Positions 28,995 to 30,031 of a stretch of 30,031 nucleotides of DNA are shown piece by piece. The notes under the pieces were generated by a model. The model made no database searches. It saw only the letters and a list, made by a program, of their open reading frames with translations, and was not told the DNA's origin. Where the stretch lies: IMG/VR virus record IMGVR_UViG_3300014838_000058, positions 1-30,031 of that record. One strand, 5' to 3'. Numbering within the stretch: position 1 is the stretch's first letter; every line of letters begins with the position of its first letter. Origin of the DNA: a virus. Both the position numbers and the translations under genes were made by a program.

Positions 28995-30031
28995 GTGCCA
29001 AGCATCACGCTGACCAGCAGCACCACGTGGACCGCCCCGAGCAACATCAGCGGTGCTCCCGAAGTCCAGGCGTGGGGTGAGAGCGGCACCGCCGGCACCG
29101 CGATCACCGGCTCCCACTCGGGCGGGTCGGCCGGGTCCGGTGCCTATGCTGCGGAACCGGCCCTCGGCGGGGTAACTGCCGGGACCGTCCTCACGGTCAC
29201 CATCGGCACGGGCGGCACGGGAACGGCCACCACCGTGACCGGCGGCTCGGTCACGGTGCAGGCGAATCCCGGCGGTAACGCGACGGCGTATACCGCCGGG
29301 TCGGCCGGGGCGGCCGGGAGCAACACGGTCGCCACGGCGGGAACGGCCGGGACGAACGGCTCGGCGGGAAGCGGCAAGGGCGGAGCCGGGGGACCGGGCT
29401 CGCCGGGGGCTTCCGGTTCCGGCGGTCCAGGCGGGATCGGCAGCCCGGCCGGCGGCACGGCGGGCACTGCAGGAGCCGGCGGCGGAGCGGCCGGCGGCGC
29501 AGGCGGCAGTCCCACCTCATCCGGTGCTCCCGGGGTTGCTCCCGGCGGGGCTCCGGGCGGCGGCGGGGACAACGGCAGCCATCCTGGCGGGACGCCATCT
29601 CGCGGTCAGGTCATCATCACCTGGACCGAGATCATCGGCGGCCCGGCTGAGGATTACGCGGCGGCATACGGCAAGGCATCGGGGCTTAAGAAGGCCACGG
29701 GGACCGCCCAGGGCTACGCTGCCGGGCTCGGCACGGCGTCCGGGTCCAAGCACACCACGGGCTCAGCGCAGGATTACGCGGCCGGGTACGGGATCATCAA
29801 CCCGCCCCCGTCGAGCGCGTCTTACGGCTACGCGGCGGGCACCGGGACCGCTACCGGGGTCGCGAACCGCAAGGGCACGGCCAAGGACTACGCGGCGGGC
29901 TACGGGCTGCTTACGGGTGCAGCATTCAACCCGGCCGTGGTCAACGCCTGGTCGGGGTCGTTCGCCCAGCCGTCGAGTTTCGGGCCGGTCCCTCCGGCGC
30001 TCCAGTCTGTCGTGATCCAGCTCAACCCGAC
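28995..30031 (+). CDS. Glycine-rich tail fibre/adhesin-like protein (partial, 3' end missing)
   Basis: GTG 28995 opens a frame that runs off the window, showing 345 residues. The N-terminal part (TLTSSTTWTAPSNISGAPEV, QAWGESGTAGT, GAYAAEPALGGVTAGTVLTV, TIGTGG) is the glycine-rich fibre domain seen in actinophage minor tail proteins, with the WTAPxxV and YTVTIGxGG marks. Residues ~95-195 are Gly/Ala/Ser/Pro-rich and probably a polyglycine-helix or collagen-like shaft. From 29652, five ~20-residue units with D/GYAAG-Y/L-G lie one after another. A receptor-binding role is inferred. GC-rich DNA here also gives long false ORFs on the minus strand. Confidence 0.7.
   Translation, partial: MPSITLTSSTTWTAPSNISGAPEVQAWGESGTAGTAITGSHSGGSAGSGAYAAEPALGGVTAGTVLTVTIGTGGTGTATTVTGGSVTVQANPGGNATAYTAGSAGAAGSNTVATAGTAGTNGSAGSGKGGAGGPGSPGASGSGGPGGIGSPAGGTAGTAGAGGGAAGGAGGSPTSSGAPGVAPGGAPGGGGDNGSHPGGTPSRGQVIITWTEIIGGPAEDYAAAYGKASGLKKATGTAQGYAAGLGTASGSKHTTGSAQDYAAGYGIINPPPSSASYGYAAGTGTATGVANRKGTAKDYAAGYGLLTGAAFNPAVVNAWSGSFAQPSSFGPVPPALQSVVIQLNP
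29652..29906 (+). repeat. Five ~20-residue DYAAGYG-type repeats in tail fibre
   Basis: Unit starts read DYAAAYGKASG, GYAAGLGTASG, DYAAGYGIINP, GYAAGTGTATG and DYAAGYGLLTG, spaced 18-20 residues. The linking part is Thr/Lys/Ser-rich. The pattern suits a repetitive fibre shaft or a short beta-solenoid. DNA codons vary between units, so the repeats are old or kept by selection at protein level. Confidence 0.6.

Noticed and set aside
1-30031. tRNA genes, CRISPR arrays, insertion sequences, integrase or att sites
   Set aside because: I looked for cloverleaf-like segments, regular short direct repeats, transposase motifs and recombinase motifs by eye and saw none that I could support.

Overview
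The window is a contiguous piece of a double-stranded DNA tailed phage or prophage (siphovirus-type head and tail genes) from a high-GC Gram-positive host, most likely an actinobacterium. The case rests on very high GC with strongly GC-biased third codon positions, many GTG starts, 4-base ATGA/GTGA start-stop overlaps, a DUF6221-like gene, an XRE regulator of actinobacterial type, and a typical actinophage structural order. I see no tRNA or rRNA gene, CRISPR array, integrase, transposase, lysis cassette or replication gene, so I cannot tell prophage from free phage. No stretch longer than 300 bases is without a gene.

Left edge (1-1700): the 3' end of an unidentified plus-strand gene, an antisense Cys-rich zinc-finger ORF running off the edge, and a divergently transcribed 425-aa protein with five zinc-finger modules and a GIY-YIG-like C-terminus. 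Between the two divergent starts lies a compact regulatory region with a perfect 15-bp inverted repeat and two -10 boxes placed for leaderless transcription.

Packaging and head (1723-15993): terminase small and large subunits, portal with a C-terminal ParB-like domain, a 43-aa microprotein whose C-terminus copies the N-terminus of the major capsid protein, a proteasome-beta/HslV-like Ntn hydrolase, six small overlapping ORFs, a MuF-like head protein, three probable virion proteins, a protease/DUF6582/scaffold fusion, the major capsid protein with an inserted FN3-like domain and hairpins on both sides, and a small head protein.

Connector and tail (16337-30031): head-tail adaptor, tail terminator candidate, two successive major-tail-type proteins, tail assembly chaperones with a -1 slippery site, an HK97 gp10-like protein, a 1477-aa tape measure protein, a minor tail protein and a glycine-rich tail fibre cut by the window end.

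The most unusual overall feature is interleaving. Seven minus-strand cassettes (ending at 3, 8857, 10878, 16102, 17032, 18895 and 20891) are threaded into the plus-strand gene series. Each starts 28-71 bases head-to-head from the next plus-strand gene and has a -10-like hexamer 6-7 bases before its start codon, implying leaderless transcription. Three of them end tail-to-tail with the preceding structural gene by sharing a 4-base overlapping stop. Their products are small Cys-rich proteins, a DUF6221-like protein, an XRE regulator and a second zinc-finger-array GIY-YIG protein paralogous to the one at the left edge. They look like morons or homing-type cargo expressed independently of virion assembly. 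One of their reading frames (17475-17783) has no canonical start codon.
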